Counted from the stretch's first letter, positions 10,021 through 18,378 are shown. The stretch is 64,000 nt of DNA from Mycobacterium paraseoulense (GCF_010731655.1 NZ_AP022619.1:2356001-2420000); one strand, 5' to 3'. The notes: generated by a model from the sequence alone, not told the origin. Translations and numbers: made by a program.

Positions 10021-10207
10021 AGCAACGCCACCCCTCGACGGTTTGCACACGCCTCGTTGCGGTAAACGGCCGATTACCGGCCGATGTTGTACGTGTGTCG
10101 AGGGTGCCAACCATAGCCGATACTTTCGGAGCCGGAACGCTTTTCGCGCACGGCGCGGCGGCGAGTCGGGTTACGACACGCCGTTGGAATAGACTGACCT
10201 GCACATT

Positions 10208-10281
10208 GCCTCCGTAGCTCAGGTGGATAGAGCAAGGGCCTTCTAATCCCTAGGTCGCACGTTCGAGTCGTGCCGGGGGCA
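10208..10281 (+). tRNA. tRNA-Arg, anticodon UCU
   Basis: A 74-nt cloverleaf: acceptor stem GCCTCCG with CGGGGGC (one T-G wobble), D stem GCTC/GAGC, anticodon loop CTTCTAA with anticodon TCT, T arm GCACG-TTCGAGT-CGTGC and discriminator A. CCA is not encoded. The anticodon stem has a C-T mismatch next to the loop. Its position after lipQ fits M. tuberculosis gene order. An accessory patch with repeats and an IS follows directly. Confidence 0.95.
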
Positions 10282-10300
10282 CGTCTGAGGTTGTATGACC

Positions 10301-10388
10301 TCGGCTGATGCTTGACATTTCGGTTCCGGGTGAGGCTTGACAGTGTTTCGGCTGATCCTTTACAGCGGTTTCGGTTGATCCGTTGCAT
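10301..10388. repeat. Four-copy iteron-like direct repeat array downstream of tRNA-Arg
   Basis: Four imperfect copies of a roughly 20-bp unit of the form TCGGyTGATsCTTkACA begin at about 10301, 10326, 10348 and 10371, spaced 22-25 bp apart. The best-conserved parts are TCGGCTGAT and CTTGACA/CTTTACA. Regular spacing near two helical turns suggests protein-binding iterons or the multi-repeat end of a transposable element, for example IS21-type ends, whose body has been lost. The repeat is visible; the origin is a guess. No gene overlaps it. Confidence 0.6.
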
Positions 10389-10470
10389 ATGCGCCCACAC
10401 GGCTTACTCACACAACGATTTGTGAGAATTACTTCGGGTGGGTCGCACCTCGCTCGGCAAGACTCGGGTG

Positions 10471-10839
10471 CTAGCCCGCTAGTGACGAGGGCAGAGGGGA
10501 CTCTAGGGGCGGTCCCCACGGCTGGGGCTGTGGTGAAGGTGCCAACATCTGAGGCAGGGGCGACCCTGGCCCCAACATCTCAGGCAATGGCGAGCCCGGC
10601 CCCAACATCTCATGCGCTGGCGATCCGGGCGCGAACATCTCAGGCAGTGGCGACCCGGGCCCCAGCAGCGCAGGCAATAACGACCCAGCCTCCCAGGGCG
10701 GTGCCGCCAGCCCGGGTTCCCCCGGTAGTGGCGGCGGAGCTGGCGGGTCCGCCTGTGCCACGCCGCCGCCACCACCGAGCGCGGCCGTGCACAGCGCACC
10801 AGCGAGGGCGGATCCTGCCAACAGGTGCCTGATACGCAT
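10471..10839 (-). CDS. Small secreted Pro/Gly-rich protein with five 10-residue repeats
   Basis: 122 residues. Residues 1-30 are a Sec signal peptide (MRIRHLLAGSALAGALCTAA, cleavage likely after AQA). The mature part is a chain of degenerate decapeptides of the type LGPGSPLPEM (about residues 50-99), ending in a Pro/Gln/Ser-rich tail. The ATG at 10839 has AGGAG 7 bases upstream. No enzymatic motif is present; it is probably a cell-wall or surface-exposed structural protein. An IS110 transposase remnant on the same strand ends only 14 bases before this start codon, so the native promoter may have been displaced. No named family was recognised. Confidence 0.7.
   Translation of the reverse strand: MRIRHLLAGSALAGALCTAALGGGGGVAQADPPAPPPLPGEPGLAAPPWEAGSLLPALLGPGSPLPEMFAPGSPAHEMLGPGSPLPEMLGPGSPLPQMLAPSPQPQPWGPPLESPLPSSLAG
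10541..10690. repeat. 30-bp tandem repeat, five copies, inside the secreted protein gene
   Basis: Units start at 10541, 10571, 10601, 10631 and 10661, each containing a CCAACATCTCAGGCAATGG-like core (the last reads CCCAGCAGCGCAGGCAATAA). The period is exactly 30 bp, so copy-number change keeps the reading frame and would add or remove one decapeptide. Confidence 0.85.
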
Positions 10840-10853
10840 CCGTTTCTCCTATG

Positions 10854-11905
10854 TCAAGCCGCTGCCGGTTGGCAAGGCTTTGTTCGGATGTTGTGGTCGG
10901 TGTGGAGGTGATGGAAGACCACTCTGGCGAGGCGGCGTTTGAGGCAGCGCAGGGCCTCGGTGCTGGAGTCGCCGGCGGCCAGACGGCTGCGGTAGTAGGC
11001 CTGTCCGAGGCCGTCGAGACGGATCTGGGTGACCGCGATGCGGTGCAGAGCGGCGTTGAGTTGGCGGTTGCCGGTGCGGGTCATCCGGACGCGGCCGACG
11101 GTGTTGCCTGACCACACCGGGATAGGCGCCACGCCTGTGTGCCGGGCGAACGCCGCCTCGCTTTTGAAGCGGGCGACCCCGGCGGTTTCGCCGATGATCT
11201 TGGCGGCGGTGAGCTCGCCGCAGCCGGGCATGGCAAGCAACGCCGGAGCGATCGCGCGGACACGCTCGCCGATCCGTTTCGCCAAAACATTGATGGCCTC
11301 GGTGAGTCGGGTAATGTCGGCCAACTCCTCGGGGCCAACTCGGCCACCAGACCGGGCTGGGCGGCCAACCAATCACCGAGCGTCCTGCGGTGCTTGGCCA
11401 GATCCAGCGACGCCGGTTTCGGCGCCTGGCCAGGATCTAATTCGTGCACTCTCCACAACAACCGGTTGATCGTCGAAGTGCGTTGCCCCACAAGGTCTTC
11501 ACGCCGATCCACCAGCAGCTTCAACTCCCGCGACACTTCATCGTGGGAAGCCACCGGAAGATCGGGCTCACGCAGGTACGCCCGCGCGACAGCCAACGCG
11601 TCAATCGGATCAGACTTGCCCCGCGTACGAGCCGAGGCCCGGGTCTGGGCCATCAACTTCGACGGGACTCGTACCACCTTCTGATCGGCGGACAACAAAT
11701 CGCGCTCTAATCGCGCCGACAAATGTCGGCAATCCTCAATCGCCCACACCAGCTCGACACCAAACTGGGTGCGAGCCCATCGGATCGCCTGGCGATGACC
11801 TACCGTAGTGGCCTCGACGACCTTCTCGCCGATTCTGCGGCCCACCTGATCCACGGCGACAAACGTATGCGTGCGCTTGTGGACATCGGCTCCAACAACA
11901 ACCAT
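10854..11905 (-). pseudogene. IS110-family transposase, broken by a one-base frameshift
   Basis: The N-terminal part begins at the ATG at 11905 (AGGAGG about 8 bases upstream) with MVVVGADVHKRTHTFVAVD. This is the DEDD/RuvC-like domain, with D8 and later AIEDCRH and KSDPIDALAVARA supplying the acidic residues. Translation leaves frame near 11331-11334, where a run of four G on the + strand appears to lack one base. Adding one restores LAPEELADITRL and reading continues in the other frame to 10854 through MPGCGELTAAKIIGE, HTGVAPIPVWSGN and RTGNRQLNAALHRIA, the C-terminal transposase_20 domain with its catalytic Ser region. The reconstructed protein is about 350 residues, a normal IS110 length. 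A real mutation or an assembly error would both look like this. Confidence 0.85.
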
Positions 11906-12130
11906 GGTGGTTGCCTCCTTCACTGTGAGGTGACGGTTGGGCCGGTCGGCGGACACATCTCAGTGGGGGCGATGCCACGCTCCTATCAAGTCACGCCGGC
12001 CGGTCCTTCACACCTGATGCCGACAAAACGCATGAACGCCAACCCGAAAGCGGCAACGAGCCTACGAGCCAAACACCAGGTGATCAGGATCCAACCACCG
12101 CACCAAGCGGCAACCTCACCCTGACACTGA
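11906..12130 (-). ncRNA. Candidate bridge-RNA region of the IS110 element
   Basis: About 225 bases without a gene lie immediately 5' of the transposase start, on the side where IS110-group elements encode the bridge RNA that pairs with target and donor DNA. Folding was not computed, so the boundaries and even the presence of the RNA are inferred from position and element family. Because the transposase is frameshifted, any RNA here would be a relic. Confidence 0.35.
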
Positions 12131-12173
12131 GCAGAGCCTAGCGTCGAACTACGTCAGCAGGAGGGCAAAAGGG

Positions 12174-12377
12174 TTAGCGCGCCCGACTCCCGGTCAGGGC
12201 GCGCCGTTCATCCAGCAGCGCATCCGCATCCTCGATGGACGGCAGCGGCGCGCCCCGCTCCCGAGCGGCACGGCGGAGAGCTGCCACCAATCGCAGCTCG
12301 CCATCGATGGTCTCGAGGTCGCGTACGCGGGCCGGTGCGGCCTTTCGTCCGCCCAATGAGAGATCCTCGCGCCTCAT
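12174..12377 (-). CDS. Small hypothetical protein, 67 residues
   Basis: Starts MRREDLSLGGRKAAPARVR and continues with a charged helix-rich body (ELRLVAALRRAARERG, then DADALLDERRAL). Its even charge distribution looks more like a real protein than the random Arg/Pro-rich frames common at this G+C. It has no signal peptide or membrane segment. No clear ribosome-binding site precedes the ATG. The function is unknown. Confidence 0.5.
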   Translation of the reverse strand: MRREDLSLGGRKAAPARVRDLETIDGELRLVAALRRAARERGAPLPSIEDADALLDERRALTGSRAR

Positions 12378-12505
12378 TGCATCGGATTACCCCGCCGTTG
12401 TCGTCTTAAGCACCGGCCGCAGCCGGGGAGAACCGGGGCGGTCCGCTGCGCCGATGGCCCGTGGATATCGCGCGTTTTCGCGGCCGCCCGCGGTAACCTT
12501 CCGGG

Positions 12506-13066
12506 GTGCGCGCGGAATCTGTAATTGCCGCAGCCGCGGTCGCCGTGGCCGTTGCCGCATGCTTGTGTCCCACCGGTTCGGCTGACCCCACGTCCGACAA
12601 CCCTCCGTTCCCGATCGGTCAGATGGGCGTGCCCGTGCATGCACAGGCGGCCGACGGCGCCACCGCCGACATCACGGTCAACAGTGCAACGTGGTTGCCG
12701 CCGGGGTGCACTTCTCATTTTGCGGCTCCGACGTATGGCTCCGCATGCAACGTGGTGGAACTGACTATCACCGCAACGTCCCACCGGTTCTTCCAGTTCG
12801 ACGAGAACTACATATTCGCCGGGTACGGCGGCGGCAATCAGCCATGGACCCATCCCGACGATGCGCCCCGACCGGCAACGTTGGCGGTCGACTACCAGAG
12901 GCTCGACAAGATGCCCCCGCTGCAATCGGGCGGCCTTCAGGACGGGCAGACCGCGCATGGATTCGTCGGCTTCGCTATGCCGACGGGAGGCGACCTGTAC
13001 ATCACGATGAACGATCCCGCGCAGCCCGCTCCCTACACCGAAGCGGGCTGGATCGTCCACACCTGA
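12506..13066 (+). CDS. Secreted protein, possible MPT63/DUF4352-like immunoglobulin fold
   Basis: 186 residues starting at GTG. The signal peptide spans residues 1-27 (SVIAAAAVAVAVAACLCP, cleavage near SADP). The mature domain has a beta-rich pattern with strands such as GATADITVNSATWLPP and NVVELTITATSHRFFQFD, then LQDGQTAHGFVGFAMP, and it closes with GWIVHT. That layout resembles small exported Ig-like proteins of mycobacteria such as MPT63. Two Cys (in GCTSHF and SACNVV) could form a disulfide. It is followed by an exported cutinase on the same strand 78 bases away. The family assignment is tentative; export is well supported. Confidence 0.7.
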   Translation: MRAESVIAAAAVAVAVAACLCPTGSADPTSDNPPFPIGQMGVPVHAQAADGATADITVNSATWLPPGCTSHFAAPTYGSACNVVELTITATSHRFFQFDENYIFAGYGGGNQPWTHPDDAPRPATLAVDYQRLDKMPPLQSGGLQDGQTAHGFVGFAMPTGGDLYITMNDPAQPAPYTEAGWIVHT

Positions 13067-13143
13067 CGCCGCCACCGCACAGGTGCCCGCACGGTCATCT
13101 CTTGCGCCGGGCGGCGCAATTTGAGCGGTGCGCCCGGGTCACG

Positions 13144-13851
13144 ATGTGTCAGCATTGGGACGTGGAAGCGCGCCAATTTCATCGCTGGTTGGGTGCTGCG
13201 ATGGTGATAGCTTGCGCGACGCTGCTGAGCGCACCGATCCTCATCGCCCCCGCGTCCGCTGCTCCCTGCCCTGATGTCGAGGTGACGTTCGCCCGGGGCA
13301 CCAACGAGCCAGCCGGCATTGGTGGGGTCGGACAGGCCTTCGTCGATTCGCTGCGGTCGCAGGTTGGCGGCCGGTCGCTCGGGGTGTATGCCGTCAACTA
13401 CCCGGCGACCGAAGATTGGCCCCCATCTGCATCCGCCGGCGCCGGCGATGCCAACGCTCATGTTCAATCCATGGTCGCGAACTGCCCCAACACCAAGCTG
13501 GTGCTCGGTGGATATTCCCAAGGCGCGATGGTCATAGATCTGATCACCATCGCCCGAGCGTCGATTGCGGGCTTTAACGCCGCGACGCTATCGGCAGACG
13601 AGGCGGATCACGTTGCCGCCGTGGCCGTCTTCGGGAATATGACGGACCGAATTGTGGGCCCGATAAACGAGGCCAGCCCCTGGTATGGGGCCAAGGCCAT
13701 TGACTTGTGTGCACCCGGCGACCCGATTTGCTCACCGGGCGGTGGCCTGTCGTTGCCGACGCATGACGAGATGTTCTCGGCGGCACACCTGTCCTATGCG
13801 CACTCCGGGATGCCCAGTCAGGCCGCGACTTTCGTGGCGAGCCATCTCTAA
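13144..13851 (+). CDS. Secreted cutinase-family esterase
   Basis: A cutinase/CULP protein of about 235 residues. After a signal peptide (WLGAAMVIACATLLSAPILI, cleavage near SAAP), the mature enzyme opens CPDVEVTFARGTNEP, typical of mycobacterial cutinase-like proteins. The nucleophile is in GGYSQGA (near residue 122). The Asp lies in DLCAPGDPIC, bracketed by the conserved Cys pair, and the catalytic His in SYAHSGMPSQAATFV. These enzymes hydrolyse esters or phospholipids outside the cell. The start is uncertain: ATG at 13144 is used, but GTG at 13162, in the same frame, is an alternative; neither has a strong ribosome-binding site. Confidence 0.88.
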   Translation: MCQHWDVEARQFHRWLGAAMVIACATLLSAPILIAPASAAPCPDVEVTFARGTNEPAGIGGVGQAFVDSLRSQVGGRSLGVYAVNYPATEDWPPSASAGAGDANAHVQSMVANCPNTKLVLGGYSQGAMVIDLITIARASIAGFNAATLSADEADHVAAVAVFGNMTDRIVGPINEASPWYGAKAIDLCAPGDPICSPGGGLSLPTHDEMFSAAHLSYAHSGMPSQAATFVASHL

Positions 13852-13935
13852 CCCACGCGCGGCGGGGTTCTCACCGGTACCGAGTCTTGGCCACAACCGT
13901 TGTAGCGCAAGCAAAGACGAGCGGGCCGCCACGGG

Positions 13936-15114
13936 CTAACCGGCGATTCTCGCCAGTTCGTGTGCCACCGCGTCGAATGCGCGCAGCGTGTCCAGCATGT
14001 GCGGCTCGTGCGAGTGCGGCTGGGCCGACAGCTTGGCGGCGACCAGCTCGGCGGCGCGGTTGACGTAGATCATCTGACCGCACATGCCCAGGCACAAAAC
14101 CACGTCGTTGCCCGGATACGGGAACCACATCTGGTTGCGGTACATCCCACCGGGCAGGTCGGTGTCGTGGTCGGGGCTGGCGGCGAACGCCTCGCGCGAG
14201 TCCGGGCCGCCGTCGAGCGTGTCGACGATCCACGCCTCGGGCACCACCTGCTCGCCGGTCAGTGAGGCGCCGTCGCGCAAGAACAGTGACCCGAACCGGA
14301 TCATGTCGGTCAGGCAGGCGCTGATGCCGCCGTCGAAAAACCCGGTGCCGTCGCCATCGACCCCGATGGTGGCGTCGCCCTGGGCGCCGATGCGACTCCA
14401 CAGCAATTCGGACATCAATTCGGGCATCCGCCGGCCGCCGGCGACCTCGCAGATCCAGCCGAGTACGTCGGTTTCGCACGAGCGATATTCGAATGGCCCG
14501 CCGTGAGCCGCCTTCCGCCGCAGCGTCAGCAGGAAGTCACGCAGGGTTGCGGGCGCGTTCGGATCCCTCCTGGGCGCCCAGCCCATCGCCTGGTCGAGGC
14601 GGTGTATCTCGGCGGCCGGATCGTCGTAGTCTTCCGAGAAAGCGATGCCCGACCTCATGTCCAGCAGGTGGCGCACCGTCGCGCCGGCGTACCCGCAATT
14701 CGACAGGGCGGGAACGTATTTCGTCACCGGCGCGTCGGGTTGGATCGCGCCGGAGCCGTGCAGCGCGCCGACGACGGCCGCCACCATCGACTTGCTCACC
14801 GAGAACAGTAGGTGTCGCCTGTCCGCCCTGAGGTGGTCGAGGTACTCCTCGGCCACCAGCGACCCGCGGTGGGCGACGGCCCAGCCGTCGGTAACGGTGG
14901 CAGCCATCACCGCCCCGACCGTGGTGGGCGCTCCGTCGGTGGTGGTCAACGCGATCTCGGCCACCGGAGCGGGGACCGCGGGCAGCTCAGCGGCCGGCCC
15001 GGTCCCCCGCGAGATCAGCGCCGTCGGCACCATGTCGTCGACGTGCTGGAACGACCACCGCGAATACGGCGGCGACAGCCAGTTGTCCAGTGAGATTCCC
15101 GCCGGGACGCTCAC
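13936..15114 (-). CDS. Serine hydrolase of the class C beta-lactamase / NylB-like family
   Basis: 392 residues from a GTG whose first bases overlap the stop of the ATP-grasp gene (GTGA), so the two are translationally coupled. The SxxK nucleophile is in LFSVSKSMVAAVVG. The Tyr motif is YRSCETDVLGW, closest to the YxT/YxS version of NylB-like esterases and amidases rather than the YxN of beta-lactamases. GSLVAEEY and GMYRNQMWFPYPGND complete the family pattern. It has no signal peptide, so it is probably cytoplasmic. Family members hydrolyse small amides, esters or peptides. Beside an ATP-grasp ligase it may process the same compound, which is inference. Confidence 0.85.
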   Translation of the reverse strand: MSVPAGISLDNWLSPPYSRWSFQHVDDMVPTALISRGTGPAAELPAVPAPVAEIALTTTDGAPTTVGAVMAATVTDGWAVAHRGSLVAEEYLDHLRADRRHLLFSVSKSMVAAVVGALHGSGAIQPDAPVTKYVPALSNCGYAGATVRHLLDMRSGIAFSEDYDDPAAEIHRLDQAMGWAPRRDPNAPATLRDFLLTLRRKAAHGGPFEYRSCETDVLGWICEVAGGRRMPELMSELLWSRIGAQGDATIGVDGDGTGFFDGGISACLTDMIRFGSLFLRDGASLTGEQVVPEAWIVDTLDGGPDSREAFAASPDHDTDLPGGMYRNQMWFPYPGNDVVLCLGMCGQMIYVNRAAELVAAKLSAQPHSHEPHMLDTLRAFDAVAHELARIAG

Positions 15115-16580
15115 GCGCGGGCGACGAGTCGCGAGACGATCGGCGCGGCGGGCGTCAGGGGCGTCGAGGTGAACTTCGCCTTCATACCCTTGACCCAGCG
15201 CTGGCATCGCTCGCTCAGCTGATAGTCGTCCGTCTGCAGGTGTGAGCGAGTGACGAGCACGCCGAGTTGGGCGCCCTCGGACCGTAAGTCGCCGGGCGCG
15301 GCGACTCGCATGTAAAAGGCCTCGGACCCGTCGAGCAGCGTGGCCCAGTCGTTGGCGGTCCGCGAAAAGGAGACCCGGCCGTCGTCGTCGATGCGCCAGA
15401 CCCCGGTGCGTGGTGTCGCGGTGAAGATCTCGATATCCGGCGACGTCTCGGTGAGGATCACCTGGCCCCAGACCTCGTCCTCGCCGTAGCCGCGTTCCCA
15501 GCGCGAGTTGATCTCGTCGATGTCGAGCTCGTACTCCACGTCCATGTACTCGAGCAGGTGAAAGAGGAACAGCGGCATGTCGGCGTAGGCCTCGGTGGTC
15601 AGGTTGGTCATCGGGCTGGCGCCGCTCAGCCGCGGGTTCACCTCGCCGAGGTAGAGCTCGTCGGAGTCGAGGTCATGCAGAAGGTCCACCTCGAAGTAGC
15701 CGAGGTAACCCTCGCGGCGCATGACGTCGCCCAGCTTTGTCACCATTTCTCGGGCGGCGCGCGTCTGGGCGGGCGGCAGCACCTCGTGCCAGATGTCATT
15801 GCCACACCAGCTGCCCCGGCTCGGCGTCAGCTCCGAATAACCGACGAGACTCGTCATCGCGGGGCCGACGACGGTGCCGTGGCGGGTCACGGCACCCTCG
15901 AGGCACACCTCGACGTTGCGGATCCGCTTCATAACCTTGAGGTCCTGCCCGACCAGGTCACCGGCGTGCTGGTCCCAGTCGCGCTGACCGTGGACAAAGA
16001 ACGTCCCGCTGCCGGCGTTGCCATAAGCGATCGAGATGACGAGATCGTCCCCCAATCCGGCGCCTTGTGCGAGCGCCAGCAATTCGTCGTAGGAACCGGC
16101 CCGCCCGATCGTGTTGGGCACACTGGGCACCCCCGCCTCGTCGGCCAGGCGCGTCATGACGATCTTGGAGCCCAGGCGCTCGCGCAGCTCGATCGGCGGG
16201 TGCATGACCTCGAGACCTGCCGACCGCGCGAGGGCCTGAATTTCGGCGTTCATCATCACAAAGCAGCACTTGCCACCGGGACCTTTACCCGCGATGAACT
16301 CGAGCGTCTCGGGATCGGACAGCAGGTGGCTGCACACCTCGTCCATGGAGTCAAAATCACGGCGGTCGCGTCGCCGGGGCACGAAAACGCGCGAGTGTGT
16401 GCCCTCGAAAGAGTCGAAGTAGGTCAGGTAGAAGAAGTTTCGTATCCAGCGGTCAACACCTAGCAGGTTGAACGGGGTCGGCGAGATGAAGTACAGCGGC
16501 ACCTTGTTGGTGTGGAAGAACGCGCGTACGTCCGAGAGGCCGTTCAATACCCGACCCGGCTCAGGCCCACCCATGTTCAT
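15111..16580 (-). CDS. ATP-grasp family ligase, uncharacterised
   Basis: About 489 residues. An N-terminal pre-ATP-grasp domain carries VPLYFISPTPFNLLGVDRW. The ATP-grasp core follows: lid-region strands KIVMTRLADEAGVPSVP, the glycine-rich IAYGNAGSGTFFVHG, and the metal-binding pair in YFEVDLLHD and LGEVNPRLSGASP. The last 130 residues form an extra C-terminal domain. The family includes carboxylate-amine ligases and carboxylases, but there is no biotin-carboxylase partner or biotin acceptor nearby, so an amide- or peptide-forming ligase is a better guess. It is coupled by a 4-base overlap to a NylB-like hydrolase. The start is uncertain: ATG at 16580 is chosen; 16574 and 16631 are alternatives. 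Confidence 0.8.
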   Translation of the reverse strand: MNMGGPEPGRVLNGLSDVRAFFHTNKVPLYFISPTPFNLLGVDRWIRNFFYLTYFDSFEGTHSRVFVPRRRDRRDFDSMDEVCSHLLSDPETLEFIAGKGPGGKCCFVMMNAEIQALARSAGLEVMHPPIELRERLGSKIVMTRLADEAGVPSVPNTIGRAGSYDELLALAQGAGLGDDLVISIAYGNAGSGTFFVHGQRDWDQHAGDLVGQDLKVMKRIRNVEVCLEGAVTRHGTVVGPAMTSLVGYSELTPSRGSWCGNDIWHEVLPPAQTRAAREMVTKLGDVMRREGYLGYFEVDLLHDLDSDELYLGEVNPRLSGASPMTNLTTEAYADMPLFLFHLLEYMDVEYELDIDEINSRWERGYGEDEVWGQVILTETSPDIEIFTATPRTGVWRIDDDGRVSFSRTANDWATLLDGSEAFYMRVAAPGDLRSEGAQLGVLVTRSHLQTDDYQLSERCQRWVKGMKAKFTSTPLTPAAPIVSRLVARA

Positions 16581-16682
16581 GCAACCCGCGCCGGGGACAG
16601 GGGCGCTGCACTCAGCGCGTCGGCAATGCAATCACATACGTTCATCCCACAAGTGTGGACCCGGATGGCCTGCGGCACTGCC

Positions 16683-17375
16683 TTAACCGAGTTCCTTCAT
16701 GAACTCTTTCGCCAAAGGTCCGGCGGAGGCCGGGTTCTGACCCGTGAAGAGATTGCGGTCTTTCACCGTGTAGGGCTTCCAGATTTCGCCGCGGGAGAAG
16801 TCGACGCCCATCTTCACCAGTTCGTCCTCGGCGGTCCACCGGGCCTTCTCACGCAGCCCCACGGCATCCTCTTCGTCGTTGGTGTAGGCCGTGACTTTGT
16901 AGCCGGCGAACGGCGAAACCCCGTTTCGCCGGGTGGCCATCATGGCGACCGGCGCGTGACAGACGATGGCCAGTGGCTTGCCGGAGGCGAGCGCCGCGGT
17001 GAGCAGCCGGCCGGAGTCGGCGTCCTGCCACAGGTCCTCCATCGGGCCGTGCCCGCCCGGGTAGTAGACGGCGTCATAGTCCTCGAGGCGGGCGTCGGCC
17101 AATTCGATCGGGCGGCGCAATTCCTCTGCGGATCGCAGGATGTCCTCTAGTTCCCGCGCGATCTCTTCGCTGCCGGCCATCGACGGACGCAGACTCATCA
17201 CATCGACATGCGGGACAACCCCTTTCGGGGTGGCGACGACGACCTGGTGACCGGCCTTGGTGAGCTCGCGGTACGGCGCCGCGAACTCCTCGGCCCAATA
17301 GCCAGTCGGATGCCTCGTGCCGTCCTTGAGTGTCCAATAACTTGCGCCGGTCACTACGAACAGAACCTTTGCCAT
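16683..17375 (-). CDS. DJ-1/PfpI (Hsp31-like) class I glutamine-amidotransferase-fold protein
   Basis: About 230 residues starting MAKVLFVVTGASYWTLKDG. The nucleophile elbow is AIVCHAPVAM (Cys followed by His), and the conserved Glu/Asp-rich front includes GYWAEEFAAPYRELTKAGH and the VYYPGGHGPMEDLW block. This is the Hsp31/type 1 GATase-like group with YPGGHGPMxDL, which includes glyoxalase III and protein or nucleotide deglycase candidates acting against reactive carbonyls. An upstream in-frame ATG at 17393 exists, but alignment of the first beta strand favours 17375. The closest neighbour is the ATP-grasp gene, 102 bases downstream; co-transcription is possible. Confidence 0.85.
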   Translation of the reverse strand: MAKVLFVVTGASYWTLKDGTRHPTGYWAEEFAAPYRELTKAGHQVVVATPKGVVPHVDVMSLRPSMAGSEEIARELEDILRSAEELRRPIELADARLEDYDAVYYPGGHGPMEDLWQDADSGRLLTAALASGKPLAIVCHAPVAMMATRRNGVSPFAGYKVTAYTNDEEDAVGLREKARWTAEDELVKMGVDFSRGEIWKPYTVKDRNLFTGQNPASAGPLAKEFMKELG

Positions 17376-17594
17376 CGCCCAAGCTTCACCCATCGTGTCT
17401 GGGCGTGCAATAGCCCGGCTTCGCCTTCGCTCCGGAGCGTCGTAGACACGCGGTGTGAATGGTTCTTAACACGCGCTGTTGTCCCCAACGCTTGCCTATT
17501 AGACCGTTGGGGAACCACAATTGGCGTGTCGTGCGAGCAGATGACGCTAGCAGGGGGATTATGACTTAGGGCGTCTCTATTCGAGGGGTGGTCG

Positions 17595-18086
17595 ATGATG
17601 ACGTCGGACGACTGGCAACCGGTGGTGCGAGTTGGGGAACCAAAGTTCGTAGCCGGCCTTGGGAACAGGATCAAAGTTGAGGTCAAGACACGGGGGTGGC
17701 TAAGCCGAGACTGGCGCGGCTACTTCGGTTCGCAGGTATCGCAGCAACGCCTCGATGCCCGGTACTCCTCCTATCCGTGTTGGGATGAGGTCCAGCGCAT
17801 CGAAGGCACCTGCGCCCTCGATGAAGCCGAGCGTTACATCGAAATGCTCGACGCCGCAATCCATTACGCGAACACGAGGGTGCGCCACGACGCGTTGCCG
17901 GCCACCGTGCTCCAGGAAACGCAGCGCGACCAACGGGCGTGCGCGGTCCGACGGCGTCAAGCGGCGCTCGACCAGCTCGCCAAGAAGTTGGCACGACCCG
18001 AATTCGGGTGCGAGCAAAATCGCGGAGATCGCGACGTAACGCATGATGATCCCGCCGCCCTCGAGTTTGACCGCAGCGCCCGTTGA
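17595..18086 (+). CDS. Hypothetical protein, 163 residues
   Basis: Begins MMTSDDWQPVVRVGEPKFVAG (positions 17595 or 17598), with GAGGGGTGG a few bases upstream as a ribosome-binding site. The middle (LDEAERYIEMLDAAIHYANTR) and a following Arg/Gln-rich helix suggest a helical or coiled-coil protein. It has no membrane segment, signal peptide or known motif. The frame is open on a strand where the opposite frame is also open, so the call stays moderate. The function is unknown. Confidence 0.5.
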   Translation: MMTSDDWQPVVRVGEPKFVAGLGNRIKVEVKTRGWLSRDWRGYFGSQVSQQRLDARYSSYPCWDEVQRIEGTCALDEAERYIEMLDAAIHYANTRVRHDALPATVLQETQRDQRACAVRRRQAALDQLAKKLARPEFGCEQNRGDRDVTHDDPAALEFDRSAR

Positions 18087-18378
18087 CTCGCTGAATTCTG
18101 GGCCTGTAATTAGCGGTCGTGCCGGCGCACGCTTACTCCGGATGAATGCCTGAGCGCTCTCATGGGCGTCGGCTCGAGCGCCTAAACGCTCACGCATTCG
18201 CAGGTACCCAACCATTGTTTGGGAAATGCGTTAGTCGTCGGCAAGAGCGGCTGTTGCCGACTGGGCGAAACTCGCGCGCACACGCGCAGTACCCTTACCC
18301 TGCCCCGGAATCACAGCTGACGGCACACAAATGGTGCGTCACCCGGACCCGTCACACTCCAAGCCACGGAGGTACCCG

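Larger units (their letters stand above)
10850..12130 (-). mobile_element. IS110-family insertion sequence, probably inactive
   Basis: The element comprises a frameshifted IS110-type transposase and about 225 bases of non-coding DNA 5' of it (11906-12130), the position where IS110-group elements carry their bridge-RNA locus. IS110 elements usually lack terminal inverted repeats, and none was identified here, so both edges are approximate. The right edge is placed next to the secreted protein gene and the left edge before the small gene at 12174. Confidence 0.65.

Noticed and set aside
10541..10690. A possible CRISPR array
   Set aside because: The 30-bp units follow one another without spacers and encode a repeated peptide in a secreted protein; no cas gene is present.
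10282..12130. A prophage or integrative element at tRNA-Arg
   Set aside because: No integrase, phage gene or duplicated tRNA 3' end was seen; only iteron-like repeats and an IS110 remnant are present.
12691..13143. N-terminal extension of the cutinase
   Set aside because: The extended frame overlaps the secreted protein gene at 12506-13066, is Arg-rich and precedes the signal peptide, so translation should begin at 13144 or 13162.
17483..17512. Short inverted repeat (CCCCAACG / CGTTGGGG) as a terminator
   Set aside because: Only 8 bp with a 14-base loop and no T run; common by chance at this base composition.
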